DNA of 64,000 bases from Nicotiana tabacum (GCF_000715075.1 NC_134101.1:194390103-194454102); one strand, 5' to 3'. Counted from the first letter of the stretch, positions 1 to 11,888 are shown. Numbers and translations: made by a program. Notes: generated by a model from the letters alone, not told the origin.

Positions 1-765
1 GAGATCTTTAAAAAATATAATAGATATAATAATAAATAATAGTACACACCAATTCATTACGAATTACAGCAAAACTTGTTTTGCCAGCAGTGTGTGGATC
101 CATCAACTTTTTTCGATTCTCCTTGTTGATTTCGGATGATCTCTACAAATAAAATGAATTAATACAATACAATAAACCAAAATAGAACAACATTATTTGC
201 AGCAACTTGTGAGATGCACAGAACCAATATGTAGAGTTATAGCTCAGCTACTTGTGAGTTATTTGCAACAACTTGTGGTCTCTAAACTAGCAAAGAATGA
301 AGGAGAGCAATTGACAAGATTCACTATATCAGAGTATGCTAGGATATACAAATTGTAGAGTTATAGCTATATGTTTCAGCGACTAATCTTGTTGGGATAC
401 TTTTCGTTGAACTTGATAACCAATCTATGAAGTTCTTATTTAAAACCCTTCCTTATCTTTAGATTATTCCAAGCAAAAAAATATTATCGGTATCTTTGGA
501 TACTTATGAATTTGAGTAACAAGTGTCGTGAAGACGACCACAACATTTACAACAGGAGCATTGAAGATGTATCTACATTCACAAACAATTACTTAAGACT
601 CCAAAAAATCCCCACAATTTCCTAAGTTGAAGGCCGTTGCAGATATCTTGAACATATCAGAATTAGAGTGAAATCTAATGGAGAAACCTAGAAGCTAAGT
701 GAATTCTCCATTTTAAGAACTTCCCCACCAGCTAGAATTTGATATCTGACATGATCAAAAAGTAG

Positions 766-930
766 AATGCACTAGCAACTATATCAGAAGAACCATGAGA
801 TGCACAGATGCACAGAACCATGAGATGCACTTCAAAGGCCCTTAAATCATGCCAGAAGAACCACGAGATGCACAGATATGCACTAGCAACTATATCAGAA
901 GAACCATGTGATGCACAGAACCATGATCAT
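766..930. repeat. short interspersed direct repeats in the CACTA 3' part
   Basis: The string ACTAGCAACTATATCAGAAG occurs near 770 and again near 882. The string AGAAGAACCA(T/C)G(A/T)GATGCACAG recurs at about 787, 854 and 897. These are local duplications in the region downstream (minus sense) of the second CACTA gene, perhaps subterminal repeats. Positions 1-765 hold no gene that I can support. Confidence 0.5.
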
Positions 931-1487
931 GGTTTATATACTGGTTGTAACTATTGTCAAGATCATGGTTTATATTTACCTGTAGTTTATCAGAACTCCA
1001 ATATTTCAGGAGCTCTTTAAACTGATATTCTGGTATATAATCGGGCCTTTTTGCCATGTGAACTTCATCATTTTGATAGGCATCATAATGATCTTTCTCC
1101 AGTTGACTTTTATGCCTTCTCCAAGCATTTCCAATTGAAAATAAAGTCCATGTTTTTGCAGCTTCAGGAATATCATACTTCAACTACAATTTGATTTCAT
1201 TTTATTAGCAGAAATTGTAACATACTTTTAACAAATAACTGAACATTTGTATCGGAACTTCAAACCTTGGTATATGTCTATAAATCGTCTTTTGTGTCCA
1301 TTTTCCTCCATATCAATATATCCAGTAGGCAAAGAGTTGCAGTCCTTGCCAATGTACCGAGAAAGCTACCAAACTCTCGTACATCTTCTTTAGTAGGACC
1401 AATGGGCTGATTCAAGTTGTTAAGTGTGATCACCTTACGCGTCTTTCTGCTATGGACAGTACGCATTCGTGTCCTGCCTCTTTTTTT
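890..1487 (-). pseudogene. Transposase_24-like second gene of the CACTA element, exon remnants
   Basis: Two minus-strand blocks match the plant transposase family PF03004 (Transposase_24) as I know it. Block 1278-1487 has KKRGRTRMRTVHSRK and then NQPIGP...FGSFLGTLAR. Block 890-1183 has IPEAAKTWTLFSIGNAWR, then KRPDYIPEYQFKELLKYWSS. A GT donor (CAG|GTAAAT) follows the second block at 980/979, so its last 30 codons are probably intron. The gap 1184-1277 is probably also an intron. This family sits beside TNP2-type transposases in En/Spm-like elements, here downstream of the TNPD gene. No complete ORF is visible. Upstream exons, if present in 1488-2227, were not recognised. Confidence 0.6.
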
Positions 1488-2227
1488 GGTGTTACAGGAC
1501 CATAAGCTTCAACAAAACACAAAAAATCAGAGGTGATGGATGAATTCAGTAAGATTCTAAGTTATGTAGACTTACCTTGTTCTTCGGATCGTTCATTAGC
1601 TGTAGGACTGGTAGAATCTATTTGCATCTGCTCATATACAATGTGCCTCTTTACAAATTGATCCTCTACATGTCATTCATTTGCTTCAGATCGTTCTTCT
1701 ATTGTTGGTTGTTCTTCAATTAGTTTTAGCAGATGCTCTTTCTCTGACTGTATAGCTTGAACGGTTTTTTTTGTTGTCAATGACATTCTCTTTTTTTTGC
1801 CAAACATGATAAACTTCTAGCTTGAACATATGATGGGTTTTTTCCTTTTTTATTTTTTCTTGAAGACCCTTCTTGACCCATGACATCTAAATCTATGTAA
1901 GCTTAAGAAAATCAAAGCTAATCAGGTTAGACAATGGAACATAACAAAGAAAAAAAGGAAGAAAAGGCGTGAAAGAGAAATTTTGTGCCACTTACTTGAA
2001 AGAGAAACTTTATGCAACTTACTTGAATTTACAATCAGTAATAATTGCTGGTATAAAACCTGTAAAATTGAAGCAATTCAATATAGAGCTGTAAGGAAAA
2101 AATAAATTCAAAAAGTCTAAAAGCATACAAACAAGAAAAATAATCACATAATATTTCTAAAAATGGCATTATTACTCACTAAAAACAATGATGACTATAT
2201 ATTTAAAGAAGTTCAGAATATTATTTA
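1488..2227. other. gap between the two CACTA genes
   Basis: This AT-rich stretch has no ORF that I recognise. It lies upstream (minus sense) of the Transposase_24-like exons and just downstream of the transposase stop, so it may contain unrecognised exons or introns of the second gene. The T-rich run near 1765-1860 has no clear function. Confidence 0.4.
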
Positions 2228-3055
2228 TCAATCATCAGCCTCCATCCAATCCCAATCAGTATCATCATACTCATCCTCCTCTTCCGATGTTTCCATAGTT
2301 GTATCTTGTGATTGAGAAGGCATATCAATGATATACGCAGGTATATCTTCTCTCGACCATCTGGCATCCACGTCGAGTAATATATTTGATGAACCAATAT
2401 CATCATTAGGCTCTCTCCAAAATGTTTCTCCAATATTAGGACAATTCTCTTCTTCCAAATCATATAAATCAACAGAGACTTTATTTCTTGCATAATAAAC
2501 ATCTTTTTCAATTGGATCCTCCACATAAAAAACTTGATGTACTTGAGATGCTAGGACAAAAGTATCATCTGTACTGCATTTTTTGTTGAAGTACACCCGC
2601 GTTAATCCATATCCATCAATTTTATTATGAAACCAATCACATCTAAATAGTACAACACTTAAACAGTCCCAATAATCAATTTCAATTATATCCTGAATAG
2701 CTCTATAGTAGATAACGGTTCCACCGATGGGATTTTGGTCCCTAGCACTAGCAAAACTATCTGTTGTTGCTGACAAAGTCACTCCATTATTTTGAGTCTT
2801 GCATGGAGCATCTCGTTCCATTGTATGAAATCGATATCCATTAATGAAATAGGCAGTATATCTTTTAGCCACTGTGTTAGGCCCTTTAGCTAGCCATCTT
2901 AAATGAATGGGTACTATAACATTTTTAACTTTCTCTCTAAGCCAATTTTCGAATTCTCGACTATGAATTCGTGCTTTTAGCCATGCATTTCCTTTTGTAT
3001 GATTGTCAATGAAATTCTTATGTTCCCTGTAAGTATAAATATAAAATTTAATCAT
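2228..3055 (-). pseudogene. CACTA transposase 3' exon (DUF4216 region)
   Basis: The 275-residue frame carries the DUF4216 signature (PF13952): GYRFHTMERDAPCKTQNNGV, then ASARDQNPIGG, YYRAIQDIIEIDY, VVLFRCDW, GLTRVYFN and the FVLASQVHQVFYVEDP block. It ends in an acidic tail rich in E and D. The true exon starts at 3026, after a splice acceptor, so the first residues of the open frame are intron. Upstream, 3143-3348 continues the same protein after the TGA at 3349. DUF4216 forms the C-terminal part of TNP2-type transposases in plants; its own function is not established. This exon itself has no internal stop. Confidence 0.8.
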
Positions 3056-3142
3056 TAGACCATAGGAGATACAGTTTAAAATATCTTATCATGAAAAAAA
3101 TAAAGTTTAAATTACGAATGACAGTTATATATTTTATCTTAC
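3027..3142 (-). other. spliceosomal intron in the CACTA transposase gene
   Basis: On the minus strand a GTAAGAT donor (from 3142) and a TACTTACAG acceptor (to 3027) flank a 116-bp AT-rich stretch. Removing it joins ...QVEAFI to KEHKNFIDN in frame, as expected between the DUF4218 and DUF4216 regions. Both splice sites look intact although the exons carry stops. Confidence 0.75.
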
Positions 3143-3348
3143 TTGATAAATGCCTCAACTTGTTCATCTCCAGTATTGAACAAAACATATCGATGTGCTT
3201 CAAACCATAACTTTAAATCCATGTCAAAAGTCTTGCCTTTCATTTTATTCTTACTTCCGATTGGATGGCCTATATTAGGAAATATAGTTGAAGAATCATC
3301 TCCCTCTATTTGAATGCCTATATCATCTTCAGTTTGATAGCGACTAAA

Positions 3349-4476
3349 TCATGTCTTCATCCCATCATGTAAGTATCTCGAACAAAAGTTCAAGCATTCT
3401 TCTGCCAAAAATCCCTCTGCTATTGATGCTTCTGGATGAGTTCGATTACGAACAAATGCTTTGTACTTATACAAGTTTCTCTCCAAGGGATACATCCAAC
3501 GCAAATGAGTCGGACCGCCAAGCTTAATTTCATTCACTAAATGGATAAGCAAATGTATCATTATATCAAAAAAGGTTGGCGGGAAAATTGTTTCGAGGTC
3601 ACATGCTATATCTATAATTTCAGACTGCATTTTATCAACATCACTTTGCCTTATAACCTTACTACATATGGTTCTAAAATAATTTCTCAACCTAATCAAG
3701 GCCAAAGAGACATTCTTGGGTAACACTTTTATAACCGCAACTTGGAGCATGTAATGCATTATGAAATGAGCATCATGGCTTTTGTAACCTGATATTTTCA
3801 TCTCCTCCACTTGCACTCGATGTGATATATTTGAGGCACACCCTTTTGGTAATTTGGCATTCTTTAAGACGATGCAAAATAATCTTTTTTCTTCTGGTTT
3901 CATGGAGTAACAAGCTTTAGCTAGATGAACTTTTCTATTTTTATCATCTTTTAATGGTTGAAGCTCCTTGCGTATCCCCATTTCTTGCAAGTCATAGCGA
4001 GAATTTACATGATCCTTGGACTTTCCAGGTATATCTAACAAAGTCTCAAGCAAACTATCACATATGTTCTTCTCTATATGCATTATGTCAAGATTCTGCC
4101 TCAATTTATTATGTGCCCAATATGGCAATTCAAAAAAGATGGATCTTTTCTTCCACGGACCGTCATTACACCGAGGCCTTTTCTTTTGGCCTTTTCCAAA
4201 GATAATATTGAATTCACGTAGTTCTGCGAGCACTTCTACCCCCGATAAGGGAGTAGGCATGGCTGGATCCTCCTCTTCACCATTGAATGATTTCTTATCT
4301 TTCCGAAATGGATGATCATGCGGTAAAAATGCCTGATGCCTCAAGTAACACATCTTACGACTATGTTTGAGATATTGAGAGTAAGTATCATAATTACAAG
4401 TGGGGCATGCCCATCTCCCCTTGGTGCTCCATCCGGAAAGCATTGATAATGCTGGAAAATCACTAACTGTCCACAA
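3349..4476 (-). pseudogene. CACTA transposase middle part (end of TNP2, DUF4218)
   Basis: The frame starts directly after an in-frame TAA (4477-4479) and ends at TGA (3349-3351). It opens with LWTVSDFPA...GWSTKGRWACPTCN, the C-terminal end of the TNP2 domain (PF02992) with its Cys pair. DUF4218 (PF13960) follows: KSHDAHFIMHYMLQVA, LRNYFRTICSKV, IFPPTFFDIMIHLLIHL, LRWMYPLERNLYKYKAFVRN, EGFLAEECLNFCSRYL. The bounding stops fall inside strongly conserved blocks, so they are disabling mutations and not natural ends. The 3' TGA is a one-base change consistent with deamination of a CGA codon. Confidence 0.85.
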
Positions 4477-5061
4477 TTAGGCTGCACGCATTAAAAATGT
4501 TTGGTTAGTTTCAGCATCATATGTTTCTACTCCCTTTTCCCATAGTTCCTTCAACTCAGCAATTAGTGGTTGTAGGTACACATCTATATCCTTTCCTGGA
4601 GATGATGGACCTGGAATGATCATTGATAACATTATATACTCCGGCATCAAGAAAATCCATGGTGATAAATTATAGTTCATTAACATGACTGGCCATGTAC
4701 TATGGGAAATGCTCATGGTTCGAAATGAGTTAAAATCATCGCTTGAAAGACCCAATCTAACATTACGAGGATCTTTAGAGATGTCCAGGTACAACAAGTC
4801 AAAATCCTTCCAAGCTTCCTCATCAGCAAGATGTCTTATATTTCCATCTTTGGGTCGTTCAGTAGCATGCCATCTCATTGCTATAGCTGTTTCAGAACAC
4901 ATGAATATCCTCTGAAGCCTAGGATTTAAAGGAAAGTACCTTAAAACCTTTGCAGCAACTTTGGTATTCCTATTAGTCAAGCCATCACGCACATTCTTCC
5001 ATATAGAAGATCCACACACAGAGCAATTATCTGCCTTCTCATTCTCATTCCAAAATAACAT
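4477..5061 (-). pseudogene. CACTA transposase TNP2 core
   Basis: This 194-residue frame is the heart of the TNP2 family transposase (PF02992): CSVCGSSIWK, KVLRYFPLNPRLQRIF, MRWHATERPKDGNIRHLADEEAWKDFD, NVRLGLSSDDFNSF, YNLSPWIFLMPEYIMLSMIIPG, ELWEKGVETYDAETNQTF. Such proteins bind the element ends and carry out excision and reinsertion. It is bounded by nonsense codons on both sides (TGA at 5062-5064, TAA at 4477-4479), each inside conserved sequence. The strand and order with 5062-5732 and 3349-4476 give one broken gene read leftward. Confidence 0.88.
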
Positions 5062-5732
5062 TCAAACGTTAGTGCATGCATGTATTTTATCATAATGAAG
5101 ACCCAAATCTTTTATCACATTTTTTGCCTTGTGAAAAGACTCAGGTAACTTAGCAAATGAAAATTCCTCTTTTATCAAGTCTAACAAGTCATAAAATGCC
5201 ACATTACTCAACCCATGAATGCATTTAAATAAGAACAACCGAATGGTGAAATCCAGTTTAGAGAAACTTTCACACCCTAGATACAACTCTTGTTTTCCAT
5301 CCTCCACTAATTTAAAAAATCTCTTTGCTTCTTCAGATGGTCCCTCTCTCATTTCTTCATGGCTCAAGTCACCTTCTACATTTCTAAAAGTATCATGAAG
5401 CAGACCATCAATATCGTCATGCATATCGGAACCATCATCATCAATGGTTGGATGTGGAAAATCTCTCGAGAAAAACCCTTCTTCGTGAAAACCCATTCGG
5501 TGTATCCATATGTAAACCCATAAGCAATTAAGTGATCCTCCACCACATTTCTATAATGCCAATAACGATTAAAGCCCCTTTTACTAGGGCATAATATTTC
5601 ATTTCCTTGGGAAGATCGTTCAAACGCTTTGTCAAGAAAATCATTTACTCGACAAATATAATCATCGGTGGATCTTCGAAGACCCATCCAACTTTTATCT
5701 TTATTACTCATTGAATACCCTATGAGACACAT
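5062..5732 (-). pseudogene. CACTA transposase N-terminal part (transposase-associated domain), frameshifted
   Basis: The first frame (5376-5732) has KSWMGLRRSTDDYICRVNDFLDKAF, then CPSKRG...HLIAYGFTYGYTEW. This is the transposase-associated domain (PF13963) found at the start of TNP2-type proteins. Reading passes to a second frame (5062-5496, starting MGFHEEGF), which continues into the acidic linker and the TNP2 N-terminus. A one-base frameshift near 5490 explains the switch. The likely start is the Met of MSNKDKSWMG near 5711, ahead of the first conserved residues. The second frame ends at TGA 5062-5064, directly before the MLFW motif. Confidence 0.75.
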
Positions 5733-6236
5733 AAGTAAATCAGCAATTAGTAATCCTTGTTCCAGTAAGCTACAATTGTAGCATTCAAGTGATGTTGTAT
5801 CGGTAAACCATTTAATAATTACTTTTCACTATTCCAAACTAGTTGTAAATATTTATTGCAAAGCTGGAAGCCACTAGAAAAGAAAAACATAAAGGTTATG
5901 AAGTTGATTAGTGATCAACGACACCTAACCTGCTCATGACATGAGGGAGAAAAGATCATATTTTATTGGAAAAGTAATAGAATTGCAAAGGAATCAATTT
6001 ACCTCTTAGAATTACAAAGGAATAAATTTATCTCTTAGATTTAAATTTTACACTCAGAAATATACTGGTAATTTTGGGACATATACTTGACCATAAGCAT
6101 CTAAAAGGGACCTTTCAGAAGGAGGATTTTATATAAATTACCAAACTTTGGGATCTTTTTGCAAGAGGATTTTACTAAAAACTCAATATAATATATTAAA
6201 ATATATCAATTCATAATTAAAATTCAAAAATCCAAA
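5733..6236. other. CACTA 5' region, no gene seen
   Basis: AT-rich sequence upstream (minus sense) of the transposase. No ORF or RNA gene is supported. It is probably leader or intron of the transposase transcript. Confidence 0.4.
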
Positions 6237-6640
6237 GTGAAGCAGTGGAAAATTGAAAAACAAAAAACAAAGCTGAAAAAAGAAAGAAGAAGAGAAGAAG
6301 AACTGAAGAAGCTCTCTGAACTGAAGAAAAAACAGAGCTTTTCTCAAGCTGTTCTATTGAGTGCAACAGTGATCAAAAACAGAACCAAAAAAAGAAAAGA
6401 AAAAAGAAAGAAGAAGAAAAATGAAAAAAACAGCGCAACACAGGCTTTGTTCTGTTGTAGCAGCAACGACAAAAAACAAAGCCCAAAAAAAGGAAAGAAG
6501 AAGAGAAGAAGAAGAAGAAGAAGAAAGGAAAAAGAGAAAAATTCGACGAAGTCACAGAACAAAAACTCGAAGAAAGAAGAAAGGAGATGAAGGAAGGAGA
6601 AGAAAGAATAAAAGAGGTGAAGAGAAGCATACCTGATGAA
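6237..6640. repeat. purine-rich low-complexity tract (AAG/GAA)
   Basis: About 400 bp of almost unbroken A and G on the plus strand (CT-rich on the minus strand). It creates artefactual Lys/Arg/Glu-rich or Phe/Ser-rich open frames in several phases. It lies in the transposon's 5' leader, just before the retrotransposon insertion point. In transcript sense it is a polypyrimidine stretch. No coding function is supported. Confidence 0.75.
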
Positions 6641-6664
6641 GAAACTTGAAGAATAAAGGAAATT

Positions 6665-6669
6665 GCTGG
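6665..6669. repeat. target-site duplication, left copy
   Basis: GCTGG directly precedes the LTR terminus TGTCACGACC. The right copy at 17810-17814 is GTTGG. Five-bp duplications are normal for Ty3/gypsy integrases. The single C/T difference fits later deamination. Confidence 0.75.
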
Positions 6670-9611
6670 TGTCACGACCCCAATCCCGGTCGTGATGGCG
6701 CCCAACACGATACTAGGCAAGCTCGACCAATTACCACTCACAATTCCTTCTTATTAGAATTCATTACACATTTTCATAAATAGATACCAATTTAATATAA
6801 GTAGAAGTCTGAAATAAAAGATTGAAATATGCGGAAAGCCATAATGAAATCTCTACAAATGCCCAATGATCTGGTGTCACAAGTCTGAGCCTCTAATACA
6901 AGGTTTCAACAGCCTAATCCAGAAATATGTTTAAAATGCGGAATAGTCAAGAAAGAAAGAGGTAGAAATCGGGGGTGCGAATGCCATGCAGCTACCTCGA
7001 TAACTCCGATGAAAAACTAAACGGCAAGAAAGCTCGCTCTACACCTCAGGGACACCTGTACTTGCACACATGGTGCAGGGAGTAATGTGAGTACTCCGAC
7101 CCAGTGAGTAATAACAATTAATAATGGCTGACGGAATAAAATCACGTAAAGGTACTAAGCAGTTCTATATCAAAGTAGTAAAACCATTTAAAGAGAAAGT
7201 AGTAAAGAAAATTGAATGAAACTCTTTGAACCAGGTGAAAACAGGTAGTTTGACAGGCAATAATCCAGTATAAATCCGCTCCTCGAGCATTTCTGTTCAT
7301 TTACTTATTTCTTACCCTCCATACTCAATTCATATACTTCTCACAATAACCGAAATCGAATATATATATACCGCTGCGGCGTGCAGCCCGATCCGTATCG
7401 CTGTGGCGCACAGCCCGATCCATAATAATAATAGTCAACTGCGCTCACTGGGGGTGTGCAGACTCCGGAGGGGCTCCTACAGCCCAAGCGCTATATTGCT
7501 ACGGCGTGCAGCCCGATCCATATATATATATATATATATATATTTACATATATATATATATATTTACATATTTGCTGCGGCGCGCAGCCCGGTCCATATA
7601 AGTATTTGTTGCGGCGTGCAGCCCGATCCAATATCATATATAATATCCTCACTATTGGGTCCTCAACCCCTCTCAGTCATTATAATCACAGCCTCTCGGG
7701 CACAATAATATAAGGTAGGGATCTCAGCTCACATATTTCATTCATTTAATTAACATTTCATAACCTAGTTCATATCATTTTTAAACAATTAGAAACATGA
7801 TTGAGGATACGATTTTTAGCAAATAAGTGAGGAAAACCAGTCAAAAATCTCATAAGGGTTCTACAGGTCGGCACAAGGCCCCAAACATGGCAACTAGCCC
7901 AAGTCATGATGACAATACATAAGTCTCAGTAAAAATGTAGTGAAAATATCAAATGGGATGGACCAAGTCACAATCCCCAGTAGCAATGAACCCCTCGCTC
8001 ATCACGCAACGTGTGTCTCATCTCATTATAGCACTACGTTGAGCAAAAATCCGGGGTTTCAAACTCTCAGAATATCATTTAAAATCATTACTCAACTCAA
8101 ACCGGCCTAAGCTCTAGCTCGCTATGCCCTTGCCTCTCAAATCAGCCTCCTCGCACGTCGAATCTGACCAAAACCAGAACGAATAAGTCACAATATGCTA
8201 AGGGAACAAAACCTAATCAAAAACAATCAAAAAATATCTAAAATCCCAAAATTAGCAAAACCCAAGCCCCGGGCCTACTTCTCTAAATTCAGAAATTTTT
8301 ACATCAACGGGTTCCTTATCTCCCCACGAGTTCATACATACCAAAAGTTCTCAAATCCGATCCCAAATGGTCCTCCAAATCCCCAATCAAAATCTCAAAA
8401 TCCCAAGCCCTATTTCTTCCATTTTTAGCAAGAATTCAATGATTTTCTAGGTGGATTTCACAATATAAATGAGTTTTAGGTCCGAAATTCTTGCCTCCAA
8501 ACATTTCTCCTTGAATCCCTCTTCAATCTCCTTCAAAAAGCTCTCAAAATGATCAACTATGGCTGAAAAATGTATCCCCAAATCGCGGACAAGAGGACTT
8601 AAAAACATTCTGCCCAGGCTTCATCGAGGTGTACCTTGCGTTATGCAGGTTGTACATCCTCTTACCATTTTTCCTATTGTACACCTTCTGTTAAAACGCC
8701 TATATATTCCGAGATATGAGTTTCTAAAGTGCATCAAAAAATTCTGTCAAAACTGATCCACCAGCTATATTCGCTTCATCATAACTTTCTGATAAAATAT
8801 CCAAATTATGAATGGTTTAACTTTCTGGAAACTAGAATGCAAATACAAGATAACTTTCTGATTCCTTATATATTTCAAGATATGAGCTTCCAAACTGGAC
8901 TCCTCGCACCAAAAAATTTCTGGTGCACAGCTAAAGCTAAAAAAATCTGCAACTTTTCCAAAGATGAAATAGTCCGTTTAACCACCCGAAACTCACCCGT
9001 GGCCACTGGGACCTCAACCAAACATGCCAACATATCCCATTACATCATTCAAACTTATTCCAACCTTTGGAATGCTCAAAACAATATCACAACACCAAAT
9101 TCGCATCGGATTCAAGCCTAAGAATTTCAAAATTTTCTAAATTTCTCTTTTGATCAAAAACCCAACCAAACCACGTCTGAATGACATGAAATTTTGCACA
9201 CACATCCCAAATGACACAACGGAACTACTGCAACTCTCGGAATTCCATTTCGACCCCTATATCAAAATCTCACCTATCAACTGGAAAACGCCAAAATATC
9301 AACTTCGCCAATTCAAGCCTAAATCTATTACGATCCTCCAAAACTCCTTCCGATCACGTTCCTAAGTCATAAATAACCTCCCGAAGCTAACCGAACCATC
9401 GTAACTCACATCCTAGCCCTCTAACACATAATCCAACATCTGATTGACTTTTCCAACTTAAGCTTCCTTAAAAGAGACTAAGTGTCTCATTTCCTACTAA
9501 AACCACTCCAAATCAACTCGATCACACAAGATACGGATAATGAAGCATAAAGAAGATGAAAATGGGGGAAACAGAGCGGTAACTCATGAGACGACAGGTC
9601 GGGTCGTCACA
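6670..9611 (-). repeat. Tekay 3' LTR (left copy)
   Basis: A 2,942-bp direct copy of 14753-17809. On the minus strand it runs from TGTGACGACC at 9611 to GGTCGTGACA at 6670, with TG...CA ends. The terminal 10-mers are inverted copies of each other with one mismatch. Near the 6670 end, TCACGACC and GGTCGTGA form an 8-bp hairpin. Short open frames inside it are not genes. Relative to the right copy it lacks about 115 bp around 8700. Confidence 0.92.
7370..7632. repeat. GC-rich tandem repeats with TA microsatellite in the left LTR
   Basis: Units of the type GCTGCGGCGTGCAGCCCGAT followed by CCATATA recur at about 7374, 7401 (degenerate), 7499, 7575 and 7610. They are separated by (TA)n runs at about 7512-7570. 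The matching block in the right LTR (15475-15716) has a different unit number and little TA expansion. Unit number therefore changed after insertion. Confidence 0.8.
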
Positions 9612-10209
9612 TCCTCCCCAACTTAAACAAACGCTCGTCCTCGAGTGAGTCAAGAAACATACCTGAAGCCTCAAACAGGTGAGGATATCTGCTCCGCATC
9701 CCCCGCTCGGTCTCCCAGGTAGGTTCCTCCACGGGCCGACCTCTCCACTGCACTTTCACTAAAGCTATATCCTTTGACCTCAACTTTCGAACTTGACGAC
9801 CCAAAATAGCTACTGACTCCACACCATAAGTCAAATCATCATCCAAGTGAACCGTGCTGAAATCCAAAACATGAGACGGATCCCCAATATACTTCCGGAG
9901 CATAGAAACATGAAATACCGAATGCACACTCGACAAGCTGGGTGGCAAAGCAAGCTCATAAGCCACCTCCACAATCCTCCGAAGCACCTCAAAAGGTCCA
10001 ATGAACCGAGGACTCAATTTTACTTTCTTCCCAAATCTCATAACACCCTTCATGGGTGAAACCTTCAACAGAACCTTCTCGCCAACCATGTAAGACACAT
10101 CTCGAACCTTCCTATCAGCATAAGTCTTTTGCCTTGACTGCGTTGTACGAAGCCTCTCCTGAATCACCTTCACCTTCTCTAAGGCATCCTGAACCAAATC
10201 TATCCCCAA
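9607..10209 (-). pseudogene. Tekay integrase C-terminus and chromodomain
   Basis: A 200-residue uninterrupted stretch of pol. Residues 1-100 are the integrase C-terminal region (RQKTYADRKVRDV, GEKVLLKVSPMKGVMRFG, KLSPRFIGPFEVL, VFHVSMLRKY). Residues about 131-180 are a chromodomain (ILGRQVRKLRSKDIALVKVQ, WRGRPVEEPTWE). The chromodomain is expected to steer integration to modified chromatin. The TGA stop at 9607-9609 lies inside the 3' LTR, so the LTR supplies the stop. Upstream stops separate it from the integrase core. Confidence 0.88.
9612..9621 (-). other. polypurine tract of the Tekay element
   Basis: TTGGGGAGGA on the minus strand directly abuts the 3' LTR start (TGTGACG at 9611), where plus-strand DNA synthesis should be primed. 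It lies inside the open pol frame, coding ...LGR. Confidence 0.8.
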
Positions 10210-10845
10210 TAGCCTAGCCTCATCGTGCTCGAACCAACCAACTGGAGATCTACATCATCTCCCATACAAAGCCTCATACAGAGACATCTGAATACTCGAC
10301 TAGTAGCTGTTGTTGTAGGCAAACTCTGCAAGTGGCAAAAACTCATCCCATGAACCTCCAAAATCAATGACACGAGCACGCAACATGTCCTCTAATATCT
10401 GAATAGTACGCTCAGACTGTTCGTCTGTCTGAGGATGAAACGCTGTGCTCAACTCCACCTGAGTACCCAACTCCCTCTACACGGCTCTCCAGAACTGCAA
10501 AGTAAACTGAGTACCTCTATTTGGGATGATGGAAATCGGCCCATGCAGCCGAACAATCTCCCAGATATAAATCCCTGCCAACCGCTCTGAAGAATAGGTA
10601 GTACACACAGGAATGAAGTGTGCGAACTTGGTCAGCCAATCCAAAACCACCCAAATAGCATCAAACTTCTTCAAAGTCCGTGGAAGTCCAACAACAAAGT
10701 CCATAGTGATCCTCTCCCACTTCCACTCGGGAATAACCATCTGCTGAAGCAAGCCACCCGGTCTCTGATGCTCGTATTTCACCTGCTGACAATTGAGACA
10801 TCGAGCTACAAATCCCACAATATCCTTCTTCATTTTTCTCTACCA
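10210..10845 (-). pseudogene. Tekay integrase core, broken
   Basis: The main open stretch is 10477-10833: CLNCQQVKYEHQRPGG (end of the zinc-binding region), then WERITMDFVVGLP with the first catalytic Asp. The second catalytic position reads Asn (PNRGTQF, codon at 10519-10521). Further left, in the same frame, [12 protein letters not shown] carries the Glu, followed by the GW-type block. In-frame stops occur just before the core (near 10840-10846), after WRAV at 10477 and twice between 10250 and 10310. The residue change alone should abolish strand transfer. Confidence 0.85.
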
Positions 10846-11883
10846 TTAGTACTGCCTCAAGTCCTGATACATCTTTGCGGCACCCAGACGAATAGAATAC
10901 CGCGAGCTGTGGGCCTCCTCCAGAATCAACTCTCTAAGCCCATCCACATTGGGCACACAGATCTGGCCCTGCATCCTCAACACACCATCATCACCGATGG
11001 TCACGTCTCTGGCATTATCTTGCTGAACTCTGTCCTTAAGGACAAGCAAATATGGATCATCATACTGGCGCTCTCTGATGCGATCATATAAAGAAGACCG
11101 AGAAACCACACAAGCCAACACCCGACTAGGCTCCGAAATATCTAATCTCACAAACCGATTGGCCAAGGCCTGAACATCAACTGCAAGGGGTCTCTCCCCA
11201 ACTAGAATGTACGCCAAACTCCCCATACTCACTGCCTTTCGGCTAAGAGCATCGGCCACTACATTAGCCTTTCCCGGGTGATACAGAATAGTAATATCAT
11301 AATCCTTAAGCAACTCTAGCCATCCCCGCTGCCTCAAATTAAGATCCTTCTGCTTGAACAAATGCTGAAGACTGCGATGATCGGTGAATACTTTATAAGA
11401 TACGCCATACAAGTAGTGCCTCCAAATCTTCAATGCATGGACTATGGCAGCCAACTCCAAATTGTGAACAAGGTAGTTCTTCTCATGGTGCTTCACCTGA
11501 CGAGAAGCATAAGCAATAACTCTACCCTCCTGCATCAATACACAGCCAATCCCAACTCTCGAAGCATCACAATATACGGTATATGAACCTGAAGCTGATG
11601 GCAACACTAATATTGGAGCTGTGGTCAAAGCTGTCTTGAGCTTCTGAAAGCTATCCTCACACTCGTCCAACCACAAAAATAGTGCACCTTTCTGAGTCAG
11701 CTTGGTCAAGGGTGATGCAATGGATGAAAATCCCTGAACAAACCGGCGATAATAGCCTGCTAACCCAAGAAAGCTACGAATCTCTGTGACTGAGGATGGT
11801 CTAGGCCAACTCTGAACAACCTCTATCTTCTTTGGATCAACCTGAATACCCTCGCTGGACACCACGTGCCCCAAGAAAGCCAC
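10846..11883 (-). pseudogene. Tekay RT thumb, RNase H and integrase zinc region
   Basis: A 345-residue open frame. It begins with the end of RT ([24 protein letters not shown]), then a linker and RNase [19 protein letters not shown] with Asp, [20 protein letters not shown] with Glu and [12 protein letters not shown] with Asp, so all three metal-binding acids are present. It then has [13 protein letters not shown] and the integrase N-terminal start. It is one frame off from 11889-12338, because of an indel in a CT/GA run near 11935-11945. It ends at stop codons before the integrase core. Confidence 0.88.
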
Positions 11884-11888
11884 TGAAC

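Noticed and set aside
6237..6741. Lys/Arg/Glu-rich or Ser/Phe-rich small proteins
   Set aside because: Low-complexity purine tract read in several frames; no conserved domain.
7403..9365. Small ORFs inside the Tekay LTR (and their copies at 15613-17563)
   Set aside because: They fall in LTR sequence and differ between the two LTRs. The first ones are translations of TA and GCGG tandem repeats.
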